Shown here piece by piece: positions 1 to 10,539 of a stretch of 64,000 nt of DNA; within the stretch, counting starts at the first letter, position 1; every line of letters starts with the position of its first letter. The DNA comes from Bryopsis sp. KO-2023 (taxonomy: Eukaryota > Chlorophyta > Ulvophyceae > Bryopsidales > Bryopsidaceae): positions 1,054,001-1,118,000 of the forward strand of contig BSYQ01000012.1 of NCBI GenBank assembly GCA_030272585.1, in the 5' to 3' direction. Made by a program: the position numbers and the translations under genes. The notes below the pieces were generated by a model, which saw only the letters and a list, made by a program, of their open reading frames with translations, was not told where the DNA came from and made no database searches.

Positions 1-120
1 TTGAAGGGCGTTCTGTAGTTTGTTGAACGGTAACCACAGTGCCTCCTCCATCCCGTAACCTCGCCACTTCACCAAGTATTCGGTGACTGTTTGCCTTCCA
101 CGGCGCCTCTCACGATCATA

Positions 121-420
121 CCAGGGATCCGATCCCGATTTGATCGGTTTCCGATCATCTGGGCGACCGATCATAATCGGTGATCGGTCGCCGATCCCGA
201 TCCCGATCACCGATCATCACCGATCAACCGATCAACTGATCAACCGATCACGTCGATCATCGAATGATCGGCCGATCAAAATCGGTCCGATTTGATCGGG
301 ATCGGTGGATCGGCCGATCAAAATTGATCGACCAGATCGGGGTCGGATTCCGACCAAGATCGGATCGGTGATCGGGATCGGCACGCGCCGATCATGATCG
401 GCGCGTGCCGATGAAGTCGG
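121..420. repeat. Subterminal GATCGG/CCGATC motif array (5' end of hAT copy 1)
   Basis: Dozens of near-palindromic GATCGG and CCGATC hexamers in both orientations, several joined as CGATCGATC-like runs. The same motif fills both subterminal regions of hAT copy 2. By analogy with plant hAT elements, where clustered subterminal repeats bind transposase, these are candidate transposase-binding sites. That role is inferred. Confidence 0.8.
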
Positions 421-589
421 TGACGACAATATGCAGTCGGGTCGTATCGACTGTGATCGAAAACTCACCGACTGTGATCGGATGCATCGGCTATATTCAC
501 TGTTAGCACTGATCTGAGCAAGTCGGGCCAGCATTGAAATTCGACTTCGCAGGGTTTTACCATGTCTTGTGGTGTTTCCTTGCGAGACA

Positions 590-1790
590 ATGTCTGGAAA
601 GGGCAAGCAGAAAGCGACGCGAAGAGCGAAGAACAGGAACAGTTCTGTGTTCCAGGCACCTCTTATTCCCCGTGTACGAGGGCGAGCTTCCGGATCTGGG
701 AGTAAGACAGGTGGGATGTGTCGTGGTTGCTGTTCCGACTCGGAACTTCCGAGGGTGTAGTGAGCCGTGATCACCTGGGCTGCAAAGTGACAGTGTTGTT
801 CCGACCGACCTGGGGTGACTGATGTCACCTCGGTGAGGGCACCTGGGCTGCAAAGTATTGATGTTGTTGTTGTTGTTGTTAATGTAATCATTCATTGATT
901 GATTGCTGATGTTGTTGTTGCAGTGCCCTCTCAAGTCTCAGATCAGGTCCCCACTGAGGAATCAGATTAGTGCACCCAGAAGCAAAGCAACACATGGGTG
1001 GACAAACTCTTTGTTTCTGATGGTAATGGAAAAATGATGGAGTTTGTTGATGAAAGGGGCAGGAATGTGGTGTCTTGCAGAGTCTGTTCCATGAATCTGG
1101 TGTACCTGAAGGGTGGACGCACCCCACTGCTGACCCACGCCAAAAAACATGGAATCACATCTGCTAGGAACATGGAGGATAATATTGTAAAAGAATCACA
1201 GATGCTGAGGCAGAACCAGGACCAGGATGCAGAACAAAGCCGGAATGAGAATCAGAACAGAGTAGTCTCTTTTGGAGGTCAACGCACATTGCCGTTCATC
1301 GCCAAGTGGGGCCCCACCCACAGGGAATATAAGCAGTTCAGGCATCAGGTCATGTGCTATATTGTCAGTTCTGGTGCCCCGTTCAGAGCCGTGGAGGACA
1401 AATATTTCAGGAAGATGTGCTCGGGGTTGAATGCCTCCGCACCACCCCTTTCCGCAAAGGGAATATCCAACATGGTAGGTGCTGCAGCAGAGCAACTGAC
1501 GAAGACATTGCAGGATCTTGATCTGAGCAGATTCAGACCATGTTTTGTTGCCGATGGATGGTCGCAACAGCCAAGGCACTACTTTGCTATGGGGGCTAGC
1601 TACATCCACCGTGACCCTGATCAGAGCCTGTTTCGTCTGGAACGGGTCAGTCTCGGAACTTGGGAGCTGGAAGGAACTACAACCGCCCAGGTGATTTCGG
1701 AACAAATGAGTCTGATCAGGAAGGAGTATAATCTGGACGGTTACAGAGCCAGCATTGTTACAGATCATGAAGCTCGTATGGGTGCTGCCC
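590..1790 (+). pseudogene. hAT transposase pseudogene, N-terminal half only
   Basis: The paralogue is the transposase at 16,998-19,642. Exon 1 (590-710) starts MSGKGKQK, and a probable intron (711-923, GTGGGA to TTGCAG) leads in phase into exon 2. Exon 2 encodes a BED-type zinc finger (CRVC, then two His after the GGRTPLL segment), then FVADGWS and IVTDHEARM, which are the first acidic-motif blocks of the hAT RNase-H-like core. Two lesions are visible: an in-frame TAG at 968-970 just after the predicted intron, and truncation at 1790 where a CAGAGTTGTGC element end begins. The THxxNL, RWNST and C-terminal dimerisation blocks are absent. Confidence 0.85.
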
Positions 1791-1997
1791 AGAGTTGTGC
1801 CGAAGTCGAAAAATCGACAACGGCAACGGAACGGCAACGGCAACGGCAATTAACGGCCGTTAATTGCCGTGAAAACCGTTGCCGTGCCGTTGTTGCACAA
1901 CGGTTTAACGGCCGTTAACGGCGCCTTAACGGCCCGTTGCAACGGTCACCGTTAACGGCACTTTTTGCGTACTGACAGCCCTTACTACAAGTATTAC

Positions 1998-2345
1998 TAA
2001 TACACAATCCACCCCGTCCCGTTCGTTCCCCCCTCGTTTCGCGAGTGAGGAAGGAATTGAACCCGTTTAAAAACACAACTAACTGAACCCATATGCTTTT
2101 CCGAGCACGACGCACTTTGTCGCGTGCAAAACGAGCAAGAAACGAGGGAGATATCCCAGTTTCTGTGAAAAATACAGAAACTGGGATATCTCCCTCGTTT
2201 CTCACTCGTTTTGCACGCGACAAAATGCGTCGTGCTCGGAAAGTCTTTTTCTTGCGTTTAGTTTCATCCCCAAACGGTTTTATTCCTTTCCTAACCCGCG
2301 AAACGAGCGAGACAGGAACGGGACGACATGGATTATTCATTACAG
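1998..2345. repeat. Long foldback (nested palindrome)
   Basis: The inner arms at about 2096-2166 and 2174-2243 are almost perfect complements separated by about 7 nt. The outer arms (about 1998-2095 and 2244-2345) are an imperfect continuation: both contain CTCGTTTCGCG-like and AAACGGTTT-like blocks in inverted order. The whole would fold into one hairpin of about 350 nt. It lies inside the ACGG-rich element and probably inserted there. It encodes nothing recognisable. Confidence 0.8.
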
Positions 2346-2717
2346 TACTCTTAATTTAGTAACAATGACCGTAGTAACCATCAGCAACGGCGTCCACCGT
2401 TGCAACGGCTCTGCGACCGTTAACGGCGTTTTAACGGCCATTAACGGTCACACGGAACCGCTGACGGTAACGGTACGGCAACGGCCCGTTACCGTTAACG
2501 GCGCCGTTATTGACGGCGCCGTTGCAACGGCGCACAACTTTGGACGTTACTGATAACGTACTGCGTTACAACAACGCTTTGGCGTTACAGTAACGTCGGA
2601 TCGTTGTTGTACCGGACTTGGACGTTGTTGTACCGACTGGGTCGTTGTTGTAACGTGTGCAACGTGTTGTAACGTCCGGTCGGTGCGTGCACCGACCGGA
2701 CACGTTACTGTACCGAC

Positions 2718-2950
2718 CAGAGTTGTGCCGACGTCGTTTTTGCGACAACGACAACGGCCGTTAACGGCGTTAACGGTCAACGGCCGTTGTCGTTGTCGCA
2801 AAAACGACGTCGGCACGACTCTCACACATTTTTTTTTTTGATGTGATGTGAGTGCTACGACAACCACCACCAAAGCGCGAGCGAACCCCGCTGCTCAGCG
2901 ACTGTGGTGTGATGCAGAGTTGTGCGCCGTTGCAACGGCGCACAACTCTG
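2718..2950. mobile_element. hAT-type miniature element, CAGAGTTGTGC family, copy 1
   Basis: It starts CAGAGTTGTGCCGACG and ends GCGCACAACTCTG. A perfect 8-bp target duplication GTACCGAC lies on each side (2710-2717 and 2951-2958). Each end is itself a hairpin: a palindrome of about 107 bp at the left and a perfect 36-bp palindrome at the right (2915-2950). The 8-bp duplication and CAGAG terminus place it in the hAT superfamily. It has no coding capacity, and a sister copy lies at 29,725-29,929. Confidence 0.9.
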
Positions 2951-3399
2951 GTACCGACCCTGTGCGTTACGGTACGGTGCGTTACAAACGGGTGCCCAGC
3001 TCTGCCTAGGACATAATTTAAAAAAACGCGCAGCACAAGGGGGAACTTGCCCTCTCGAGCCCGAACATATCAGTGAGCGTGCACAGAATTTGGTACACGT
3101 ATTCCTGATCAGCTGGAGCCATCTCGCGCCCCTGTAGCCCCAGGTCGGGTCGTTTCCGAATCGCCTCCACGATGTTCATCCCGGTTCTGCCTGCCCCTGC
3201 GGGGTTTTGCCTAGTTCAGGGTGGTTTTTTTATCGTCGTCTCCGCCAAGGCAGGGTTACAGAATAGACGTTGTGTGTCGAGAAGGGGAAGCGAGTACCTT
3301 AAGCACTCGCTTCCAACTCACGTCACGTACGACACTGATGTGAGTCGTCGGCGTGGGCTACATCGGCGTCGAATTCGCCAAAGCCGATTTCAATCGGTC

Positions 3400-3685
3400 T
3401 GATCTTACCTGTGCCGATCAACTGATCATGAAAGGTCGGCCCCAACTACTGAACCGATCACGGGGAACCACCGATCTTTGATCGGCCCGATTGAGTCGGT
3501 CACGATCGACCGGCTCGATCGGATCGGCATCATGATCGGTGACCGAGCATCGGTCATGGTCGGCGTGACCGATTTGTCGATCATGATGGATGATCGGTCG
3601 CCGATCATAATGCCGATCCCGATCAAGTCGGCCGATCCGATCAATCGGATCGATCTTGATCGATTTTTAAAAAATCGGTCAAAAA
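3400..3685. repeat. Subterminal GATCGG/CCGATC motif array (3' end of hAT copy 1)
   Basis: Same hexamer family as 121-420, dense on both strands, placed about 110 bp inside the right terminal repeat of hAT copy 1. The stretch 3005-3400 between the nested pile and this array shows no recognisable gene. Confidence 0.75.
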
Positions 3686-3824
3686 CCGACTATGTCAAGT
3701 TTCATGTCCTTAAGGTAACTGTCAGGTCAGATCAGGTGTTTGACCTCATCCGCATACTGTTCTGGGTGGTCGATCATTACCTATCACCATCCCTGGTATG
3801 CCTGTCGTGCTCCCAATTGTACTA

Positions 3825-4338
3825 CAGTGCATTCCGCTTAATCCAACACATTCGGGCGGCGACTTTTTTGATTTAATACGCGACAGATTTACAATACGGA
3901 ATCCGACATTTCCTCTTTCCCAGACGCGTCCACAGTCGAATCAACTCTAAAAAACTCCTTAATAGTGCCCTGGCGCTTCAACTGCTGATGAAGGAACGCC
4001 ATGACGCCGTCTTGGGCATTCTCGTACTCCTCCATCTTTTCATAGCCTCTGCGCTCCAGTTCGACTACCATCGCAACAAATATGACGTCCAAAAACAGAC
4101 AAAAATTTGACGATTTTGTATTCCGTTTGTTTTGTTCGACTGTTTCGCATTCCCTTTCTACCGCGCGTCCTCTCGTTTGACGATTCTCGTTGGAAATTCG
4201 CGAGCACCTTGATTTATTACCCGAAATCCAGATTGATTAAACGACCCACCCCACCCCCTGAAAATTCCGTTCCTGACGATTTTGCTCTAGAAGACGGCGG
4301 GCTACAGTAGCCGACGACATAATAAGCGGAATGCACTG
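3825..4338. mobile_element. Pogo-type (Tc1/mariner superfamily) element remnant with TA duplication
   Basis: It is bounded by perfect 16-bp inverted repeats CAGTGCATTCCGCTTA (3825-3840, complement 4323-4338), each directly next to the dinucleotide TA, as expected for pogo/Tc1/mariner insertions. The terminus resembles the CAGT...TTCGCTTA style of pogo elements. At 514 bp it is far too short for a full transposase, but the - strand keeps a coding remnant that fits a pogo C-terminus. Confidence 0.8.
3889..4092 (-). pseudogene. Remnant of pogo-like transposase C-terminus with PIP-box-like motif
   Basis: An open frame on - reads through a charged helical segment (ERRGYEKMEEYENAQDG), then QQLKRQGTIKEFF, then an acidic tail ending at the stop. 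QGTIKEFF fits the PCNA-interacting PIP-box pattern (Q-x-x-hydrophobic-x-x-F-F). From family knowledge, the Drosophila pogo transposase carries a C-terminal PCNA-binding motif. Together with the pogo-type terminal repeats this suggests the end of a transposase gene whose DDE core was deleted. The 67-residue frame has no visible catalytic residues. Confidence 0.6.
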
Positions 4339-4340
4339 TA

Positions 4341-5157
4341 CATACAACCCCAAACCCGAGTTCTACTATCACGATATCTGACACACAATCGTCGTAAGAT
4401 CGCCAAGGCTACGAATCCATGTGGAACCAATAAGCTTATGTTCCACACAGTCTGATTACAGTCTGATTATCGGAATAGATTGTTGTGAGGAAGTTAGACG
4501 ATCGAGAGGAGGGAAGAGTTAGATCGATGAGAGGAAGTTAGGTTACTGGAATGGATGAGAAACGACGCTTGACAGAAACTGGGGAAGGTATTTATCGGGA
4601 AGGAAACCCGGAATAATCTAACAGTGTAAAAGACTCAAACGATCCACAGCTCGTTTCACGCAAGGATTGGGAAAACATGAGTGCAACTATACACTTACAA
4701 TAAGGCGTTCAATACAATCCACTCCCACCTTAAATCCTCCACTCCCTCTCCACTCCCCCCACAGTTATATAATCACATACAAAGACAATCCATGGGTTTT
4801 CTACAGAGTTGAATACCACAGTTTAGTGTGACCGCCCTTCTCACTCTGAAGCAGCTGCCTGCCATTGTGAGATTGGATTCTGTTGCACCCCAGTACGACT
4901 TTTATTTGTGTGGACGGACCCGCTTTTTTTTCATGCGATCGTTCTCCAATTTATGCATGAGGATCCCCGCATAAAAACAAACAAGTCCGTCTCCCAAGTT
5001 TCCTCAGAAAAAAGTAGCTTTTCAACACTTTTTTTTTTCACGGTCTAGGTCTCTATTAGTCAAAACCCGCGCCAAGTACGGAAGAAGAAAAAAACCCTCC
5101 CCCAACACACTCGCTCACGTTCTCCACTCTTTGTAGGAAATAGTAAAAAGCGTCGAT
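4341..5157. other. Intergenic region upstream of the membrane-protein gene
   Basis: No convincing coding exon. It contains ordinary AT-rich sequence with a CT/CA-rich stretch at about 4720-4760 and T-runs at 4925 and 5030. The 5' leader and promoter of the gene starting at 5158 must lie here, but I cannot place a TATA box with confidence. Confidence 0.5.
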
Positions 5158-8100
5158 ATGAGGCTGTTCACACTTTTGGCGATTCTAGCTGCTGTCGCTC
5201 GCGCTGCGCCCGCCGATGAAGACGTTCATGTTTGGGTTGAGTACAAGACGGAGTCGATGGTGTTGTGGCCCAACACTTGCGACACCGCGGAATTCAAAGT
5301 GAAACAGAAATCGGCTTACAGGCTGACAGTGGAACCCACCGACGTCCCTGTGGGGTGTAATCTGGAAGACGACGTCTGGTGAGATGTTATTGTTGAACGT
5401 TGTTTTTTCGTTCAGCTTTTTTCTGTGTTTTGGGGGGGGGTTAGTATCCATAATAGGGTGTGCATCCCTGGATTTCTCTTCTATCTTTTAGTTTCTGTTT
5501 TTGTTTTTATGACTTTTCAATCGCAGGTTCAATCAAGTTGTTTTTTCTTCTTTATATTCTGAGTTGTCAGGAACAAAAAAAAATACCAGCCAAATGGGAA
5601 AAATGGATGACTAATAATTAAAAAAAGTTGAACAAACTGTACGAGGAAAAAACTCCTTAGTTTTTTTGGAAAAGAGGTGGTGGCCTCTACAGTATCAGGG
5701 GAAGAAAAGACATGTTAATGTCAATACCATTAGTCATTCAGTCAGCCTGTTTGAATCAGGATTTTCCACTTTGGGGGTTGAAAATTTGGTAGAACTATGA
5801 AATGGCATTTTTCTTTGGGGGATTTTTTTTTGGTTCATCTTACTCATGTGGTTTTTTGGGCCGGGTTTGACAGGATGTCTTCGAAATTGTATTATCGAGG
5901 TGAATGCTTGGAATACGATCCACAAGGGACTGACTGTCAGACCCCCTCCAAGTCTGGCATCGAAAATGCTGACCAGATGTGTGACAATGTAAGTCTCGGT
6001 TTTAGCTTCTATTTTTTTTTTTTAATTCGATGGCCCAGCTGCATGTCGTTTTCCCCATCGAATCAGAATAGAAGGATGCATCCGTTTTTTGTGGTGTCTA
6101 TTAAAAAGAAACGATTTTGTTTTTTATTCGATCGATTGAAGATTTTCTGTTAGGGTGGGCAGTGAATCAAAAACAGGAAACCAAATTTTCTGAATCGAAT
6201 GATACATTTGACTTTTTTTTTAATTTTTTCCTGGAAGTGAAAGAGGATAAGAGCCACCACAAAAAAAAAAATCTCCTCAAATTAAGAAAATCAACCAAAA
6301 GTCCCATAGGGTTTTTGCTGCCCTTGAAACACAAAACACCATGAAGGAATAAGAATAACAAAACAAAACATTTCATTACGATTACAAGCAAGAAAGCAAA
6401 TCTTTTTTTTTTTTTATTTTATTATATAGTGCAACCCATCGCTACCATCCTGGTCTTGTAGTACCTGATATGCTCTTATTTTATTTTATTTTATTTTGGG
6501 GGGGGGGGGTGTTTTATTTTCTTTTGCAGTGGGGGGACTTATCGAAGGTACCATACACGGGTAACACCAACACCTCTTTCTTTTCCAAAACAGGTAATCG
6601 GCTCCCTTTTTTTTTTTTTTTTTGAGACTCGATCGTTGTGTTTCTCTCCCACACCACCACCGCCACTTGAACTGTCGAATAGTTTGGAAAATGACAAATT
6701 CCACATGAATGCAATTTCTTTTCGACGTGTTTTTTTTAAGTAATTTTTGATTTTCCAACGCATTCCACCTGTATGAATGCAATTTTTCTTCAACGTGTTT
6801 CTTTTATTAAGTTTTTATTTTTTTGGGAGGGGTTCAGCAACCCGTGCTTTTGATCATGTGAAAACTGGCAATAATTCAACCCCCAGATCATCTGGATAGT
6901 CAGTAGGGATGGCATATTAGAATGAAAAGGCATAAAGTGTGCATCTTTTTTTTAAATGATTTTGACCCTTTTCTTGAAAAAAAAACATATCTATTCATTT
7001 TTTATTCATATATTTATTCTTATTTTTGTATTATGATTGGGGTTCAGGTTTGATGTGCTTCCATGGAGACAATTACTTTTTTTCTGTTCGATCGGAATGC
7101 AGCGGGCTTGTCAGTTTGGATATTAAGGTGGGGGGTTATCAATTTTCTTTTTCTTTTTTTCTCTTTAAATAAACAAGGGTGTTAGCAATGCAGTTCAGGG
7201 GAAATTAAAAAAAAAAAATGCTTTTGTGGAAAAAAAGAAAAAAAAAAGAAATTGCAAGATGGAGAACGAAAGCGGTGGTGGTTGAGATTTGGATTGTTGA
7301 TTTTTGAAGGGTTATTTTTCGTACCTATCCTGTTCTGATCAAAAGGAGGGTTTGTTTTTCTTTCTCTTTAAAGAATAAAATAAAAAACATCATGCGATAA
7401 GCTGTAGATTGCCAAGCATGCCTGCTCACTTAAGCCATCTGTATATATATATATATCGATTCTATGCTTCTTTTAACACTGTTTTTTTTTCCCTCGTTTA
7501 ATTTTCGACTTTTTTTTTGTGTCCAAACCCAGATCGAAACGAGAGAATTGACGTTGGATGAAAACAACGCATGTGCTCTGTTGGAGAATTTTTTCAAAGG
7601 AGCGGCGGCGCTGGCTGTGGTGTTTGTCATCTTCTTTTTCTTTTTGCCGATTCTGTGCGTCACTGGTGGCATCATCGCTTGTTGCTGTCTATGCCCCGGA
7701 TGCCCCTGTTATTATGTAAGTGCCAATTTCACCCCCCCCCAAAAAAATAAATAAATAAATAATACTGGAACAAGCAGAGGTTAAAAAATGAAATTGCTGG
7801 AAAACGAATTTCCCTCAGGGATCGTTGCGATGTCTGTCAGGTTGCATGCATGATGTATATTTATTCGTTTGTTTAAAAAATACATCAGAAAGGCAACTGT
7901 TGGTGGAAAAGAGTTTTTCTTGTGGTGTGTGTTTTTTTGAAGGAAAAAAAAAAAAGATATATAAAAAAAAATAGCGAGCAACTGGATACAGAAATTGTAA
8001 AATCGAACTGTTTTCAAATGGCTGTTTTTTATGGAGACGCATTCCTTTTTCTTTTTTTTTTAATTCATCGCCTTTATTTATCTATTTATTTTTTATTTTT

Positions 8101-8388
8101 TATTTTTTTCAATTTATTTCACTTATCTGTTTTTTGACGGGTTTTTTTTGTGTGCATCGACAGAAGAAGAATCGACCAAGTCAGATGCAACCCGTGGGAT
8201 ACCCCATTCAGCAGCAACAGCTGTCCGGAGCAAATCAAAATTCATATGCGAACCAGGCCCCCTATGCAGCCAATCAAAACACATACACAAATCAATATGC
8301 AAATCAGCCCCAACCAGGGGCCTATGCGAATGCCCCCTACGGTGCCCCTCAAGGCTATGCTCCAACACCTTTCGCGCATGCGAACTGA
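5158..8388 (+). CDS. Six-exon single-pass membrane protein with Cys-rich juxtamembrane segment
   Basis: Exons 5158-5378, 5874-5988, 6530-6593, 7048-7127, 7533-7715 and 8164-8388 join in phase to give 295 residues. All donors are GT and all acceptors AG. A signal peptide (MRLFTLLAILAAVARA) leads an ectodomain with scattered Cys (residues about 18-190). One strongly hydrophobic segment follows (AAALAVVFVIFFFFLPILC, in exon 5), then a Cys cluster ACCCLCPGCPCYY, likely palmitoylated or metal-binding, then a tail of repeated YANQ/Asn-Gln-Pro-Tyr motifs (exon 6). The type I layout with Cys cluster and Pro/Tyr-rich tail recalls Shisa-like proteins, but that is architecture only, not proven homology. 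Exon 5 uses the acceptor after a CCAAACCCAG tract. Function unknown. Confidence 0.85.
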
Positions 8389-10076
8389 TCATCATCATTT
8401 CGACGGGGAAAATTCCACAAAGCACCCCTTGACAGGGCGGTGATCTTTCCTGAGGTGGAATTTTGAATGAAGAAGTCGGTGTATTGATTGTTAGGGGGCG
8501 GAAATTGGAAGAAGCTAAATTGTGATAATGAGTAATATATTAGGATTACTAAGAGATTCGATAGGGGTTGTGGATAGTGGGGGGGTTGCCCAAGCATTTT
8601 TGGAATGGAGTACTCAATGTGTTGCTAAATTTGGAATTGAAAAAGATAGATGGATCGGTGGAAGGAAATATTGGAAAAAAATGAAAGCAGGTGATTGTGT
8701 GTGTCGGTTTCGGGAAGGGTTTGAAAACGTTTTGGTGGAATTTGGGTGATTTGTATTACCATATGGGCCGGATGAGAACGTGGTGGGAGGATGTACTGAA
8801 GCTCAATATAGCAAGAAAAAAATGTAAGGCTAGAAAGCGTTTGTTGATCATGAGGGGGGGTCATCTGTCAGACCTGCCGCTTTGAGGAATCTACATGAGC
8901 GATTGTTTGATTGTTTCTTCCTCGGCTCATTGCTTCTGAGCGAAAAATTCAGCGGATTGTGGCACCGAAATTTGCGAATCAATGTCATGGCCTATGTAAT
9001 CAATGTTGTGGTGGTGGTTTGATTGCTGTAGGTTTGAAAATTAAATTTCTGTTTCTCGCCCGTCCTTTCTTTTGGATTTTTGAAGACTTTTGAGTCTTGT
9101 TCCGAGCAAAAAAATCAGCATTTAGGTAACACCTAAAGGTTGCACACAGGGTTTTCTGTTGTTGGATGGATGGATTGGGAGGTGTTGGCTTGTCACAGTT
9201 TATTTACTCAAAGTATTAGGAAAGGTAAAGTTGACAGATGGAACTGGGACTCTTGTAAGTTTGTAAATTTCGTTTGCATCTGTTTTGGAAAATTAACTTA
9301 CAGAGAAAGAATGGGGGGATGAAGAGGATATGACAGACATCCCTCCGCCTAAAATGGGATGGATGATGTGAATAAAAAGCCTACCAGTTCTCCACTGGGA
9401 TGGGATGGTGTGAACAAAAAAGCCTACCAGTTCTCGACATGCCAATCAATTATGATTATGATTATGACATGCCAATCAATTTTTCACTCTAATTTTTCCC
9501 CCGAACTGAGGGAAGCCTACCACTCTAAGGTGGGCTTATTATTTTTCGAACATATCTGCAACATATATTAACACAGCCTTCGTTTTCACAATAATGAAAA
9601 ATCAACCCTTGGTCTTTTTACAAAGCAGTTCACAGAAATTTTCACAGAAAATTCACGAAATCACAAAATCGGCGCTTATTCCAACGTCGCTCCGTAGGGA
9701 ATCAGAAATAACGACACGAAAAGAAATTCGCACACTGCTGCGAATCCAGAAAAGGAAAACCCGATGGGAACCCAAACGACTTACGAACGAGCCGAAGAAA
9801 AAAAGCGCCGGTTTTAACATCTTCCTACTAAATAGAGATCACTATCGATTCAAAACTCGCGACCTATTTAAGGCAGCAGCAGTGGGCGCTGGAACTCCCC
9901 CCTGGCACGCAAACACAACGAAGTCTGGGAACTTCCAGACTTCTCTCAGTATCAAAAATTCTTATTCAACAATGTCTTCTGCTACAATAAAACTTATATA
10001 CACACACACATATATATATATATATATATCAGCAACAAAACGCACACACCTGCATCCTGATCAGTCCAAAACACTT
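8389..10076. other. Intergenic region
   Basis: No exon that I can support. At 9360-9480 two imperfect copies of a GCCTACCAGTTCTC-containing unit stand in tandem, with ATTATGATTATGA nearby and a TATATA run at 10,010-10,030. Short open frames (for example 8522-8749 +) lack recognisable features. Confidence 0.5.
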
Positions 10077-10539
10077 TTAACCCTTCTTTCCGACCACCAC
10101 GACCACCTGCAACCAGAGTCAAATTTGTATCAATCCGGCGACCAGCAGCATCCACGCCATTGTCGACACACACATCGATTTAAAAAACATTCGCAACGAA
10201 GTTACCTTCTTAGGAGGAGGAGGAGGTGGGTCGACAAAAATCACGCCTTTCTTGGTTGCGACGGGTGCGACGGAAATCTTTTTGGTATGTGCAACGGTGA
10301 CTACGGGGTCGTATCCTGGTGAATGCACAAAAACACAACACAGGGCGTAAGCAGTGGGAGGTGGCCTAGTCCATCGAGCTAGGCCATAGAGAACAGGGTT
10401 TATGTCGGCGCGGTGGCTGAAAAGAATGAATTTTGCTGTGTGAATCCTCACCTCCTTTCTTGCCGGCGGACGCGGGCGCCGCACACACGAGCACCACAAG
10501 GAAAACCGAAATCAGGATGGCATTCGCTCCCTTCGCCAT
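10077..10539 (-). CDS. Small secreted protein, three exons
   Basis: Exons on the - strand at 10539-10452, 10315-10206 and 10106-10077 join in phase (carry 1, then phase 0) to 75 residues. The start MAKGANAILISVFLVVLVC followed by AAPASAGKKG is a clear signal peptide with cleavage near APASA. The mature part is basic with TKK and KKG motifs, a run of six prolines before KK, and a terminal VVVVVGKKG. There are no Cys in the mature part. It belongs to no family I know. A long + frame over the same bases (9594-10322) is its shadow. Confidence 0.75.

Larger units (their letters stand above)
1790..3004. mobile_element. Pile of nested hAT-type and foldback elements rich in AACGG/CCGTT
   Basis: A CAGAGTTGTGCC end begins at 1790 inside the transposase reading frame. 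It is followed by ACGGCAACGG and CCGTTAACGG motifs (1810-1965, 2361-2530), then by a zone rich in CGTTAC/GTAACG (2530-2717, 2951-2990). The foldback at about 1998-2345 and the 233-bp element at 2718-2950 are inserted within it. The far end is uncertain: an imperfect CCCAGCTCTG at 2995-3004 could be the partner, but the flanks show no matching octamer. Confidence 0.55.
117..3800 (+). mobile_element. Decayed hAT-type transposon, copy 1
   Basis: Both ends carry the inverted 12-mer CATACCAGGGAT (117-128 and its complement at 3789-3800), close to the CATACTATGGATC ends of the intact element at 16,541. Inside each end lies a dense GATCGG/CCGATC array, and the + strand carries the 5' part of a hAT transposase. 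The flanking octamers (ctcacgat and cctgtcgt) do not match, so no target duplication is visible and the ends are less certain than for copy 2. The transposase is cut at about 1790 by nested elements and its 3' half is missing. The element is therefore dead. Confidence 0.6.

Noticed and set aside
117-3808. 8-bp target duplication for hAT copy 1
   Set aside because: The flanking octamers ctcacgat and cctgtcgt differ at most positions; several differences are transitions, but a duplication cannot be claimed.
9594-10322. Long + strand open frame of 242 codons
   Set aside because: It overlaps the well-supported three-exon secreted gene on -, has no recognisable motif, and contains a translated TATATA microsatellite.
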